Source: an uncultured Streptomyces sp. (GTDB taxonomy: Bacteria > Actinomycetota > Actinomycetes > Streptomycetales > Streptomycetaceae). From it: a stretch of DNA of 64,000 nt. Position 1 is the first letter of the stretch. Every line of letters begins with the position of its first letter. The DNA lies in contig NZ_CANLBS010000010.1 of NCBI RefSeq assembly GCF_947488945.1, forward strand, positions 1-64,000, read 5' to 3'. This document shows, piece by piece, positions 55,684 through 64,000 of the stretch. Position numbers and translations under genes: made by a program. The notes under the pieces are model-generated. The model searched no databases and was not told the DNA's origin. It worked only from the letters and a program-made list of their open reading frames with translations.

Positions 55684-57837
55684 CTACTCCCCTTCGTCCA
55701 CGACGGCGTCGCCGCCCTTGATGTGGCGGGCCGGGTTCAGGCCCTTCTCCATCAGGTCGACCGCCCACAGCATCGACTGGACGCCCTCCAGCTTCGCCAG
55801 GCCCGGCGAGGGCCCGAGCCGGAAGCCGCCGGGCTGCGGCTTGCCGGACGCGGCGTACGGGAGGAAGTCGAGCGGGCTGTCGCCGGGGCTGGGGTAGACG
55901 ACGCAGTCGGAGAGCACGGCAAGTGGGTACAGGCCGGTCATCTTGACCATGTTGTTGAGTTTGCGGTGCATGTTGACCCGCGCCTTGGAGATGACGGCGG
56001 CGCGGATGTCGGGGCGCCACGTCGGCCGGGCGAGGGCCGGCCACGGTTCGCCCTCCTTGTACGCCTTGCCTTGCGGGCGCTCGCGGAGCTTTCCGACGCC
56101 GCCCTTGACCGTGGCCTTGATCGCGGACAGGACGGCGGCCATCGCCGGGTCGTTCTGCTTGTGCTGCTCCATCGCCGTCAGGAACTCGGTGTCGGTGAGG
56201 TCTTTGGTGACGCCGAGGTCGGCGAGGGTGTCGATGTAGGCGGTCTTGAGGCGGTCGTGCCACGGGTCCAGATAGGCACCGGTCTCCCGGCGCAGGTACG
56301 CCTCGATCGGGTGGACGTTGTGGCCGAGCTCCTGGGCGTAGGCGACGGTGTGCGTCTCGTACCAGGCCGGTCCCGTCGGGCGGGTGCCGTCCGGCGTGAA
56401 CGGGGACGGCAGGCGCGGGTCGACGTCGATGTGGGAGAGGTCAACCAGCCAGGATCCGGGAATCTTCGGGTTGAACGCCGGGGCGTGGAAGTGGTCCGGG
56501 GCCGAGAGGCCGACGACCAGACGGGCCGCTGCCGCGAGGAACGCCGTGTTCAGGTCCAGACCGACCGCGAAGGGCAGGGTGCACTCCTCGTCGGACAGCA
56601 GGTCGACGTCGCGCACCCACTGGTAGGCCTCCTCGTTCAGGAAGCCGCCCGTCCAGCCGCTGTTGACGACGACGGGGTGTTCGGGGGTGGCCTCCGGCGG
56701 AGCCGGGTCCATCGGCTGGGAGCCCAGGCTGCCGGGGTTGTGGCCGGAGACCCAGTTGCCGTTCTCGCGGTCCTGGACGGCGCGGGTCGGCGGACGCATG
56801 GCGGTCATCAGCTCAAGGCCGGACACGGCGGTGGAGCCGCGCGGGGTGATGACACGCTGGGCGTAGACGCCGAGGACGCGGGCGATCTCGGCCGGCTCCA
56901 TCTCCGTGACGCCGGGCCAGGAACGGGCATCGAGGGCGTCCCAGGAAAGGATCGCAAGCTGCACGCACTGGCGCTGTCCGGCGGTCGCCTTACGGTAGAT
57001 ACGCGCCCATGGGCCGAACCCGCGCTGGGTGAGTTGCCACTTCGCCTTCACGACCTGCTTGACCGCGGGGTGGTCCTCCGGCAGGCGCAAGGAGCGGCGC
57101 TGCTCGTGGCCCTCCAGGCGCTCGGGCAGCCCGAGCTTCACGGCGGCAGCCGCGGTGAGCACGATCAGCGGGTCGCCGTCCTTGCCGTTGCGGTGGAGGC
57201 GGGGCGAGCCGAGACCGGACTCCTTGAGCGTCCACTCCACCAGTTGCGGCACGGTGGCCGCCGGGCAGTCCAGGACGATCCCGTTCACGCCGTACGCGCA
57301 ACCGTCGCCATCGAGGACGGCGAGCGGACCGTGCGGGAATCGCGGATCCAGCGCCGTCGCCTTCACGGCCGTCGTCGCGGCCTTCTTCTCGGCCGGTCGC
57401 CGCGACGCCGCCCGGCGCGTGACCGGACGGGCGGGCGCGGCGGCGGGGGCCGGGGCGGCCTTGTCGCCGGCCCCGGCCGCGGCGGGACCGGCGAAGGCGT
57501 CCGGCACCGGGGCCGGCTGCGGCACGGCGGCCGGCTGCGGCACGGCGGCCGGCTGCGGCACGGCGGTCGGGACGGTGGGAGCGGCATGGGCGGGGTACTT
57601 CGCGGCCCAGCCGTTCAGCAGCCGCTGGTACGCCTCCAGCCGCGGCGACTTCGGTTCGGAGCGGCCGTTCTCGTAGTTCTTCACCGTCTGCACGGTCGAC
57701 TTCAACGCGGCCGCGAGACGTGCCTGGGTGATACCGGCAGCCTCCCGCAGCCGAGCACGCTCCGCCGGAGGCGGGAGCTGCGGCTCCTCCTCCAACAGGG
57801 CGTCGATGTTCGCGAACAGCTCTTCCTGCGATGCCAT
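55684..57837 (-). CDS. tap: telomere-associated protein Tap
   Basis: 717 aa, close to the usual size of Tap. An N-terminal helix-turn-helix (AGITQARLAAALKSTVQTVKNYENG) is followed by an Ala/Pro-rich linker and a large C-terminal part (SLGSQPMDPAPPEATPEHPVV, LLSDEECTLPFAVGLDLNTAF) resembling a nucleotidyltransferase/polymerase-like fold. Tap binds the 3' telomeric overhang and recruits Tpg. The ATG at 57837 has GGAGGTAG at good spacing. It is co-transcribed with tpg. Its presence indicates a linear replicon, probably a chromosome end within reach of this window. Confidence 0.92.
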   Translation of the reverse strand: MASQEELFANIDALLEEEPQLPPPAERARLREAAGITQARLAAALKSTVQTVKNYENGRSEPKSPRLEAYQRLLNGWAAKYPAHAAPTVPTAVPQPAAVPQPAAVPQPAPVPDAFAGPAAAGAGDKAAPAPAAAPARPVTRRAASRRPAEKKAATTAVKATALDPRFPHGPLAVLDGDGCAYGVNGIVLDCPAATVPQLVEWTLKESGLGSPRLHRNGKDGDPLIVLTAAAAVKLGLPERLEGHEQRRSLRLPEDHPAVKQVVKAKWQLTQRGFGPWARIYRKATAGQRQCVQLAILSWDALDARSWPGVTEMEPAEIARVLGVYAQRVITPRGSTAVSGLELMTAMRPPTRAVQDRENGNWVSGHNPGSLGSQPMDPAPPEATPEHPVVVNSGWTGGFLNEEAYQWVRDVDLLSDEECTLPFAVGLDLNTAFLAAAARLVVGLSAPDHFHAPAFNPKIPGSWLVDLSHIDVDPRLPSPFTPDGTRPTGPAWYETHTVAYAQELGHNVHPIEAYLRRETGAYLDPWHDRLKTAYIDTLADLGVTKDLTDTEFLTAMEQHKQNDPAMAAVLSAIKATVKGGVGKLRERPQGKAYKEGEPWPALARPTWRPDIRAAVISKARVNMHRKLNNMVKMTGLYPLAVLSDCVVYPSPGDSPLDFLPYAASGKPQPGGFRLGPSPGLAKLEGVQSMLWAVDLMEKGLNPARHIKGGDAVVDEGE

Positions 57838-57973
57838 GGGGTCTACCTCCACCCGAACACTAGCAATTTTTACCCTGCTTTTTAGCCCTTCTCTTTAACT
57901 CGACTGGATCAACTGTCTGTCGCTGCGGGCAACCGGAACCCGAAGACCTGCAACCAAGTCGATCTCTCGCAGG

Positions 57974-58035
57974 GAAGGTTGAGCGTTGTCATCGAAGGTT
58001 GGTGACCGCTAGGTTTTTCTCACTGAAGGTTGAGT
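57974..58035. repeat. cluster of GAAGGTTG(AG) direct repeats
   Basis: Three copies of GAAGGTT at 57974, 57994 and 58025, of which the first and third extend to GAAGGTTGAG. The first two are 20 bases apart (two helical turns). They lie between the divergent tap and DinB-like genes. An inverted copy, CTCAACCTTC, occurs at 58708-58717 past the DinB-like gene. Confidence 0.6.
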
Positions 58036-58126
58036 GATCGTTGAGGGCTGGCTGTCCGGGGAGACGGTGGGGAACCGGTACGCGCGTACGGCGGACCCGT
58101 GCTCAGCGCCCGTGAGGGGGACTCTG

Positions 58127-58609
58127 ATGGGCTCGTTCGACGTGCCGTTGGATGACGAACGCACCCAGCTCGATGCGTTCGTCGAGGAGTATCGGAACGC
58201 TCTTGAGGTAAGCCTCGTCGGCCTCACCGAGGAGCAGAACCGCCGCCGACTCGTCTCGTCGGCGACCACCTTGCTCGGGCTGCTCAAGCACGTCACGTGG
58301 ATGCAGCGGGTGTGGTTCGAGGAGTGCGTCGGCGGCACATCACGTCAGGAGCTCGGCATGGTTCAGAGCCCGGACGAGTCCTTCCGGCTCGCCGCGGACG
58401 ACACCGTCGCCTCCGTCACGGCAGCCCACCGGGAGGCCTGCGCGACGGCCCGGGCTGTGGTGGCCGACCTGCCGCTGGACACCGTCGTGACCGGTCACCG
58501 TGCCGGGCCGCGCACGCTGCGCTGGGTGTATCTGCAAGTCCTACGCGAGCTGGCCCACCACTGCGGGCACGCCGACATCCTGCGCGAGCAGCTACGTGCC
58601 GCCGACTGA
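58127..58609 (+). CDS. DinB/DUF664-like protein
   Basis: 160 aa. A four-helix bundle with LLGLLKHVTWMQRVWF, a central His-bearing helix, and LRELAHHCGHADILREQL at the end, typical of the DinB/DUF664 superfamily, whose three His bind a metal. Members include thiol-dependent transferases; the substrate here is unknown. The ATG at 58127 has GAGGGGG upstream. Divergent from tap with the GAAGGTT repeats between. Confidence 0.85.
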   Translation: MGSFDVPLDDERTQLDAFVEEYRNALEVSLVGLTEEQNRRRLVSSATTLLGLLKHVTWMQRVWFEECVGGTSRQELGMVQSPDESFRLAADDTVASVTAAHREACATARAVVADLPLDTVVTGHRAGPRTLRWVYLQVLRELAHHCGHADILREQLRAAD

Positions 58610-58707
58610 GTTCTGAGACTGGCCCCCTGCACAAGGAGGAGCGGCTCTGTCAGCAGTCCACGAACGACGATGCCCAAGAGCAGTCACTCGACCTTCTACG
58701 AGAATCG

Positions 58708-58717
58708 CTCAACCTTC
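58708..58717. repeat. inverted copy of the tap-upstream repeat
   Basis: CTCAACCTTC, the exact complement of GAAGGTTGAG. A near match (CTCGACCTTC) lies 20 bases before it, so the spacing of the upstream pair is mirrored. Confidence 0.5.
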
Positions 58718-58875
58718 GTTGCGGGAGGTCACATGTCCTGCGGCAGCGAGCCTTGACGGTGTGCCACCGAACTCCGGGGGACGCGAGTGTGTGTTCTTGG
58801 ATCTTGATCACCACGGGTCGGAGGCCCGCGCCAGGGCTCCCGGCACGGCTGGGCGACGGTCCGTATCATCCCGGG

Positions 58876-59211
58876 GTGACCTCGCCTCTCATATCGTTCC
58901 GGCACCGCCCGCTCGCCACCTTCGGCACCGCCGCCGGCCTGTGCCTGCTCGCTTGGTGGGCCGTACAGCCCGTCGGCGGCGACTGCCCCGACGAAGGCCT
59001 GACCCTGTCCTCCGACCCGTACGGGTCCACTTACAACCCTGCCAACGACAAGGGGCAGGGCGACGTCGAGTACGAGGGCCGGTACGTGCCGCTCGAGGGC
59101 CGAGACCCCAGTCCCGGCGCGAGCGCTGACGCCGCCATCGGCTCGGGCGACCACGACCGGTGCGGGACGCAGACCCAGCACCCGCGCCTTTTCGGCTGGC
59201 TCGGCCTGTAG
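58876..59211 (+). CDS. small membrane-anchored hypothetical protein
   Basis: 111 aa; GTG start. One hydrophobic segment near the N-terminus (LATFGTAAGLCLLAWWAV), then a polar, Gly/Asp-rich tail with Cys in GGDCPDE and HDRCGTQ that could form a disulfide outside the cell. No family is recognised. It stands alone. Confidence 0.5.
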   Translation: MTSPLISFRHRPLATFGTAAGLCLLAWWAVQPVGGDCPDEGLTLSSDPYGSTYNPANDKGQGDVEYEGRYVPLEGRDPSPGASADAAIGSGDHDRCGTQTQHPRLFGWLGL

Positions 59212-59571
59212 AGCGCCGCTCACATGGCCCTGCGGCCCAGGGCTGTTCCGAAAGCCTCTCGGGCGATCTCAGCGGAAGCGATGTGGACATGTCCGGGGCG
59301 AGCGCTGCGGTCTGGGCACGTTCTTGCTCGGAGCTACCCATCAAGGTTCGTTGGCAAACGGTCAAGGTTCGATGACACGGGACACCAGCCACCTCGCCTC
59401 CGAGACCGTCCCACCCTCACCCGCGTCCGTAGGGGCGCGGGCGGGGCGAGCAAGGCGGTGCGGGGCCCGTCATCCGGCGTTGCGCGGCAGGACGGCGGTG
59501 GGCGGCGGGGCTGACGAGGGGGTGCTGGTGCGTCGGCCGGGGTGCGCCGGCGGATGCCGGTGTCCGGCTGC
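59212..59571. other. intergenic region with paired AAGGTTCG motifs
   Basis: TCAAGGTTCG occurs twice, at 59341 and about 59362, again about 20 bases apart and similar to the GAAGGTTG repeats upstream of tap. No gene is recognised. It lies downstream of the MerR-type gene. Confidence 0.4.
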
Positions 59572-59910
59572 TCAGGCCGCGGCGGTCGGGTCCGCGGGTG
59601 CGGTGGTGCGGCGGTGTTCGGCGTTGATCCGCTGGGCTTCTTCGAGCTGGTCCTCAAGGATGATGATGCGGCAGGCGGCCTCGATAGGGGTACCCCGGTC
59701 GACGAGTTCGCGGGCGCGGGCGGCGATGCGCAGCTGGTAGCGGGAGTAGCGGCGGTGTCCGCCCGGGGAGCGTAGCGGGGTGATGAGGCGGGCCTCGCCG
59801 AGCGTGCGGAGGAAGCTCGGGGTGGTGCCGATCATGTCGGCGGCCCGGCCCATGGTGTAGGCGGGGTAGTCGTCGTCATCGAGCCGGGCGTGCGGGGTGT
59901 CTGCGGTCAT
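59572..59910 (-). CDS. MerR-family-like transcriptional regulator
   Basis: 112 aa. The N-terminal winged helix reads YTMGRAADMIGTTPSFLRTLGEARLITPLRSPGGHRRYSRYQL, the MerR DNA-binding pattern (quoted in part: SPGGHRRYSR). The rest is a short dimerisation coiled coil (CRIIILEDQLEEAQRINAE) with no effector domain. The ATG has GGAAGGTG upstream. It is divergent from the P450 gene 950 bases away. Probably a local regulator; the target is unknown. Confidence 0.85.
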   Translation of the reverse strand: MTADTPHARLDDDDYPAYTMGRAADMIGTTPSFLRTLGEARLITPLRSPGGHRRYSRYQLRIAARARELVDRGTPIEAACRIIILEDQLEEAQRINAEHRRTTAPADPTAAA

Positions 59911-60863
59911 CGGCACCTTCCTGTGGTGGGACGCGTGGAGGGGCCCTGGTGCCGTGCGGCACCAGGGCCCCGAAGGAACTGCTACACCATCCGCCGGGCC
60001 CTGTGCGGGGCCGGGCTTCGTGTTCCGCATTCACCCACGGGGGGACGGGGGTGTGTGCGGGGATCGCGGTTGCTTGACCGGAGACCACCTCACTGTCGAT
60101 GTCCTGCGGTACCCGGACCTTGCTGGTGCGTCCGGGCGATCCTGATGGCGCCTCAACTCCTCCGTTCTTCCCTCTGTGTTCGATCTCTTACCGGTACTGC
60201 TGGTACTGCGGACTGCTGGTGACCTGAGCCGAGCGTCACCCTTCCCGGCAGCCAGCCCCGTCGCCCGCCTTGCACAACGCTCTTGGCTTGGAACCCCACT
60301 GCCGGACCTCCCGGTGCGCGCGCCCGCAGCCGACGCCTTCACCGGGATACCACCTCTACTGCGCCGCGGTCCTGCTGGTGGCGGCCCCTGATCACCGCGG
60401 GCCACCCGGTCCAGTCGCCAGTCCCGTCACCGTCCTGCACCTGCTCATGGCTCCGGAACTCCACCACCGCACCGTCCTGCGCACTGCAACTACCGGTACT
60501 GCTGCCCGGCAGTTCGTCCCTGCCGGGCCCTGCTGTCTCTCTGGGCTACGACAGGAAACATACCCACACGATCAGCCAATGTCTACTCCCGCCAATGCAG
60601 ATTTTCACGATCTTGAAGGTGAGGTACGGTCCGCGAACATCGCCCGGTACGGGCTCCTGACCGGACACGGCCGCAGGGCGGCACCGCGCTCAGGGGCCGC
60701 AGGACCGGGTATCGGTGCCCCTGACCAGCAGCATGGCGACGCGAGGACACCGTCACGGACGGGGCAGGCCCACCCGTGACCGCTCCCACAGTTGCTCGTT
60801 TCCTACCCGTACCGGCGGCCGGAGCCGCAGAGGCCGACGAACGTGGACAGGACAGCGAAGCCG
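59911..60863. other. long intergenic region between MerR-like and P450 genes
   Basis: Nearly 1 kb without a recognised gene. It contains the perfect hairpin near the MerR-like start and, from 60560 to 60630, a less GC-rich stretch (ATACCCACACGATCAGCC...CAGATTTTCACGATC) that may be the P450 promoter. A motif ACCGGTACTGCTG recurs near 60192 and 60490. Confidence 0.45.
59940..59971 (-). promoter_or_regulatory. 14-bp perfect hairpin in the MerR-like gene leader
   Basis: GGGGCCCTGGTGCC / GGCACCAGGGCCCC with a 4-nt loop, ending 30 bases before the regulator's ATG. It is much stronger than chance and has no gene ending into it on the plus strand. It could be an attenuator of the regulator's mRNA or a terminator for read-through in either direction. 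Confidence 0.6.
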
Positions 60864-62231
60864 ATGAGCGTGGACAGGACAGCCTGCCCCGGACAACCAC
60901 CCGCGACGCCCGGACCGGGAGCACTCACCCACTCCCGCGCCCTGCGGTTCTGGCTGGACCCGGCCAATCTCGCGGCCCGACTCGCCCAGGCGGGCCCGGT
61001 CGTGCGGACCAGGACCGGCCCGGCGACCGCCTTCCAGGTCAATGACCCGGCGCTGCTGCGCAAGGTCGGCACGGACGAGGACACCTTCGGGTTCTGGGGC
61101 CCGGACCCGAGCCTGCGTGACTTCAACGGGGACGGGGTGGTCGGCATCGAGGGCGCGGCCCATCGGAAGCGGCGCGCCGTGATGAGGCCCGCGTTCGCCG
61201 CGTCCCGGCTCACCGCTTTCGGGCCCAGCGTCCAGGCCGTCACCCAACGGCTGCTCGCCGACCTGCCGACGGACCGACCGCTCGACATGCGGGTGGAGAT
61301 GAGCCGGCTCGCCTGCGGTCTGGTCGTCAGCTGTGTTCTCAACAGCGAGCTCACTCCCGGCACCCTGTCCAGGATCGCGGCGGCCCGCGCCACCCTGTCC
61401 GGGGGCACGTTCTGGCGTTACGCCCTCGCACCCTGGCCCTGGGTGCCGGTGCCCCGGCGCCGCGCCTGCCGCCGCGCGCTGGCCGAACTGGACGAAGCCG
61501 TCTCCCAGGTGCGAGCCCGTCACCGGCCCGACCCGGACGGCCAGGACCTGGTGTCCTTGCTCGAAGCCGCCGCCCCCGGGAACCCCCACGTGGTGCAGCG
61601 CGACGTTCGCGCCCTGCTGATCGCCGGCATGGAGACCAGCGCCTCCACCCTCGCCTGGGCCTGCTACGAACTGGGCCGCCACCCGCACTACCAGCAAGCG
61701 CTCCAGGACGAAGCCGACGCCGCGCCCGACTCGAACCGCCTCCACGCACACCAGCTCCCGCTCGCGACCGCCTTCGTCCAGGAAGTCACCCGCCTCCACG
61801 GCATCCCGTTCCTGGTCCGCCGCACCCGCCACCGGACCTGCCTGGGCGGTGTGCGGATCCCGGCCGGATCCGTGGTCACCCTGCCCCTGGGCGCCCTGCG
61901 CCGCGACAGGAACCGCTACCCCGACCCGGACGTGTTCGACCCGCGGCGCTGGCTCTCCCGCGCCGAGCCGGCACCGGCCCCCGGTGCCCTGCTCGCCTAC
62001 GGCCTGGGCCCCCGGTACTGCCCCGGTGCCGCCGCGGCCGATGCCATGCTGCCCGTCGCCCTGGCGACCCTGGCCGGCTCGCGCACGCTGCGCCCGGCGC
62101 GGCCGGGCCGCAAGATCGGCGTGAGCCTGGAACTCACCCCGACGCCCAAGGGACTGTCCATGTACGCCACACCGCCACGGGGGGATACCCGGAGGCCTCA
62201 CACGCCGAGCCGCCCGTCGCCCGCCGTCTGA
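60864..62231 (+). CDS. cytochrome P450
   Basis: 455 aa. The I-helix motif AGMETSAS (AGxET in place of AGxDT), the ExxR pair in VQEVTRLHG, and the heme loop YGLGPRYCPG with the thiolate Cys are all present, so it is a functional monooxygenase. The start is uncertain: a 15-base direct repeat (CGTGGACAGGACAGC, at about 60843 and 60870) surrounds the ATG at 60864, and a TTG at 60792 is also in frame. The substrate is unknown. It converges on a methyltransferase gene across a terminator; no ferredoxin gene is adjacent. Confidence 0.9.
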   Translation: MSVDRTACPGQPPATPGPGALTHSRALRFWLDPANLAARLAQAGPVVRTRTGPATAFQVNDPALLRKVGTDEDTFGFWGPDPSLRDFNGDGVVGIEGAAHRKRRAVMRPAFAASRLTAFGPSVQAVTQRLLADLPTDRPLDMRVEMSRLACGLVVSCVLNSELTPGTLSRIAAARATLSGGTFWRYALAPWPWVPVPRRRACRRALAELDEAVSQVRARHRPDPDGQDLVSLLEAAAPGNPHVVQRDVRALLIAGMETSASTLAWACYELGRHPHYQQALQDEADAAPDSNRLHAHQLPLATAFVQEVTRLHGIPFLVRRTRHRTCLGGVRIPAGSVVTLPLGALRRDRNRYPDPDVFDPRRWLSRAEPAPAPGALLAYGLGPRYCPGAAAADAMLPVALATLAGSRTLRPARPGRKIGVSLELTPTPKGLSMYATPPRGDTRRPHTPSRPSPAV

Positions 62232-62455
62232 GCGTGCTCGCCGCCTTGTGCTCGATCATCGCCGGGCCGGTTGCACTCCCCCGGCCCGAGCCCGAGGCCC
62301 GGGTCGATGCCGCCCGAGTGCCGGCCTCCGTACGCGCAGCGCGGGTGCCTCGTCGGTTCCCCGGTCGCCGCTCCGGACGCGGTGCCGGTGCCGCCATCCC
62401 CTCCACCCGACCGGCCGACCGCCGGGGCGACGGGGTGGCGGGGTGACGTGGTGTC

Positions 62456-62496
62456 CCCGTGCGGGGCCGGTCGCACAGCGTCCGGCCCCGCACGGG
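62456..62496. terminator. bidirectional terminator between P450 and methyltransferase
   Basis: Perfect 15-bp stem CCCGTGCGGGGCCGG / CCGGCCCCGCACGGG with an 11-nt loop, ten bases before the stop of the minus-strand methyltransferase. Serves both converging genes. Confidence 0.85.
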
Positions 62497-62505
62497 ACGG
62501 GAGTG

Positions 62506-63273
62506 TCAGCGCTTCATGAGGGCGAAGACTCCCCAGCCGAGGTACTCACGGCCGCAGCGCGCGTAGCGGGCGGGCTCGGAGGTGAGTTCCTCCCGTACGA
62601 CGGGGGCGAGTTCGTCGTCCGGGTTCCGGTCCAGCCAGCGGTGCATGCTGAGCCACTGGGCCGCGGCGTAGCGGTCCCAGCTGTCCTGGTCGGCGAGCAT
62701 CATCTCCACGACGTCGTAACCGAGGTGCTGGAACTGCCCGATCAGCTCCGGGAGTAGCAGGAAATCGGCGACGGAGGTGGCGTGGCACGCCTTGGCGGTC
62801 TCCTCGTCGGGCGGGGTCTGCCGCCAGAACGGCTCGCCGACCAGCATCAGTCCTCCGGGGCGGAGGCTGCGGTCGAGGAGTTCGGCCGTTCCGGCGACGC
62901 CGTTGCCGATCCAGGTGGCACCGACGCAGGCGGCCAGGTCGACCGGCTGCTCCGCGACATGGCCGGCGGCGTCACCGTGGACGAACTCGACCCGGTCGGC
63001 GACGCCGAGTTCGGCGGCGCGGGCCCTTGCCTGCTGGGTGAAGAGCGTGCTGATGTCGACCCCGGTGCCGGTGAAGCCCAGGTCGCGCGCCCAGGTGCAC
63101 AGCATCTCGCCGGAGCCGCTAGCCAGGTCGAGCACCCGCGTCCCGGCGGGAAGGCGCAGTGATGCGCCCAGGGCGGCGAGCTTGTCCGGTGTGAGCGGGT
63201 TGTGGATCCGGTGGCCGCTCTCGCGGATGGTGAAGATGCGGGGAAGGTCCATGACCAGATTCCTTTCCGTCAT
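62506..63273 (-). CDS. class I SAM-dependent methyltransferase
   Basis: 255 aa. RVLDLASGSGEMLCTWAR is the SAM-binding motif I, followed by GTGVDIS (acidic ribose ligand) and DLAACVGATWIGNG. The C-terminal half has LMLVGEPFW and ends GWGVFALMKR. The family includes small-molecule methyltransferases; the substrate is unknown. The start ATG overlaps the stop of the GTPase gene (ATGA), so the two are translated together; an ATG 21 bases later is a possible alternative. Confidence 0.85.
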   Translation of the reverse strand: MTERNLVMDLPRIFTIRESGHRIHNPLTPDKLAALGASLRLPAGTRVLDLASGSGEMLCTWARDLGFTGTGVDISTLFTQQARARAAELGVADRVEFVHGDAAGHVAEQPVDLAACVGATWIGNGVAGTAELLDRSLRPGGLMLVGEPFWRQTPPDEETAKACHATSVADFLLLPELIGQFQHLGYDVVEMMLADQDSWDRYAAAQWLSMHRWLDRNPDDELAPVVREELTSEPARYARCGREYLGWGVFALMKR

Positions 63274-63998
63274 GCCTTGAAGTTCGGGGACTGCTTGAGG
63301 GCGCGCACGTGGCGTGCGATCTGTTTCCTCGGCCTTTCCAGCTCCGCGCGCAGCCGCGCGTCGGTGCGGGAGGCTGCGTGGGCGTTCTCGCGCTGGAGCC
63401 GGTGGTAGCTGTCGAGGCGCCGCCGGGTGAGCCGGCCGTCCTCCACGGCGGCCAGCACCGCGCAGTCCGGCTCGCCGGTGTGGGCGCAGTCGGTGAAGCG
63501 GCAGCCGTCCGCCCACTCGGTGATCTCGGCGAAGGTCTGCTCCAGACCCTCGCCGGCATCGGGCAGGCCCACGCCGCGCAGGCCCGGGGTGTCCAGCAGA
63601 ACCCCGCCGTGGGGCAACGGCAGCAGTTCCCGCCATGCAGTGGTGTGCCGGCCCTTGCCGTCGCTGCCGCGCACCGTGCCGGTGGCCAGGAGGTCTTCGC
63701 CCAGCAGGCGGTTGCCGAGGGTGGACTTGCCCGCGCCCGAGGGACCGAGCAGGACGACCGTGCCGGACAGGACGGCGGTCAGGACGTCCACGCCCTCGCC
63801 GGTGGCGGCGCTGGTAACCAGTACCTCCACCCCCGGGGCGACCTCGGACACCTCGGCCGCCGCCGAGGTGGGGTCGGCGCACCGGTCGGCCTTGGTGAGC
63901 ACCACCACAGGGGTGGCGCCGCTCTCCCAGGCCAGGGTGAGCATCCGCTCGATCCGTCCGTGCTTGAGCGGATCGGCGAGGGACACGGTCACCGCCAC
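63270..63998 (-). CDS. rsgA: RsgA-type ribosome-associated GTPase, 5' end outside window
   Basis: The visible 242 residues show the circularly permuted GTPase order G4-G1-G3: VVVLTKADRC, then LLGPSGAGKSTL, then LLDTPGLRGVG. A C-terminal zinc knuckle follows (CRFTDCAHTGEPDC). This is the RsgA/YjeQ family, which checks the 30S ribosomal subunit late in assembly. The N-terminal OB domain lies beyond the window edge. Being joined to a methyltransferase and not in its usual housekeeping setting suggests a second, accessory copy. Confidence 0.88.
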   Translation of the reverse strand: MAVTVSLADPLKHGRIERMLTLAWESGATPVVVLTKADRCADPTSAAAEVSEVAPGVEVLVTSAATGEGVDVLTAVLSGTVVLLGPSGAGKSTLGNRLLGEDLLATGTVRGSDGKGRHTTAWRELLPLPHGGVLLDTPGLRGVGLPDAGEGLEQTFAEITEWADGCRFTDCAHTGEPDCAVLAAVEDGRLTRRRLDSYHRLQRENAHAASRTDARLRAELERPRKQIARHVRALKQSPNFKA

Positions 63999-64000
63999 GG

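Noticed and set aside
55122..57837. The window itself containing a telomere
   Set aside because: No dense series of palindromes is visible; tap-tpg are usually some distance from the actual end.
1..64000. CRISPR arrays, tRNA or rRNA genes
   Set aside because: No regularly spaced repeats or recognisable RNA gene sequence was found; the only repeats are short and irregular.

Overview
The window reads as a high-GC actinomycete chromosome arm, almost certainly Streptomyces. Third codon positions are strongly G/C, GTG and TTG starts are common, secreted proteases are typical of the genus, and a Tpg-Tap pair (terminal-protein system of linear Streptomyces replicons) lies near 55-58 kb. Many decayed gene pieces (GNAT, methyltransferase, methylmalonyl-CoA mutase, IS transposase) fit a variable subtelomeric region.

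Layout. 0.4-3.6 kb: a secreted zinc metalloprotease with a ricin-type lectin tail, an unknown 172-aa protein and a strong terminator. 4.3-13.8 kb: a compact, same-strand, largely overlapping RiPP operon. It starts with a 42-aa precursor ending FHAFRFATA, followed by an MFS exporter, a UPF0489-type peptide arginase with a TPR-like tail, a radical SAM enzyme with an N-terminal Rossmann (B12-like) region, a DUF692/MNIO enzyme, an unknown likely MNIO partner, a JmjC-type hydroxylase, a HEXXH-type peptide hydroxylase and a short TldD-like peptidase. The F-R-F core plus this enzyme set matches, step by step, what is needed to make a biphenomycin-type biaryl tripeptide (two ortho-tyrosines flanking hydroxyornithine). 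14.3-24.1 kb: an S8 protease, an OmpR-type two-component system with a lipoprotein, a snapalysin, and a second metalloprotease whose stop codon appears lost by a one-base deletion, interspersed with pseudogenes.

24.7-50.5 kb, minus strand: a second biosynthetic locus of five genes read as one operon. In transcription order: C-A-PCP-KS-cMT-ACP-KS-DH-KR; cMT-ACP-KS-ACP-TE; KS(Ser)-AT-ACP-KS-AT(dead)-DH-ER(dead)-KR-ACP; a KASIII-like enzyme; and a free acyltransferase fused to a carrier protein. It is a hybrid NRPS/PKS mixing cis-AT and trans-AT logic. The A-domain code reads as glycine, one module is split between two proteins (KS-DH-KR | cMT-ACP), and the thioesterase has a Cys nucleophile. 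The third protein looks like the loading end (Ser-KS plus methylmalonyl-type AT), so its acyl chain would be handed to the C domain of the first.

51-64 kb: unknown proteins, an IS5-like remnant, two membrane proteins, tpg-tap, a DinB-like protein flanked by GAAGGTTGAG repeats, a MerR-type regulator with a 14-bp leader hairpin, a cytochrome P450, a convergent methyltransferase, and the 3' part of an RsgA-type GTPase cut by the window edge. No tRNA, rRNA or CRISPR was recognised.
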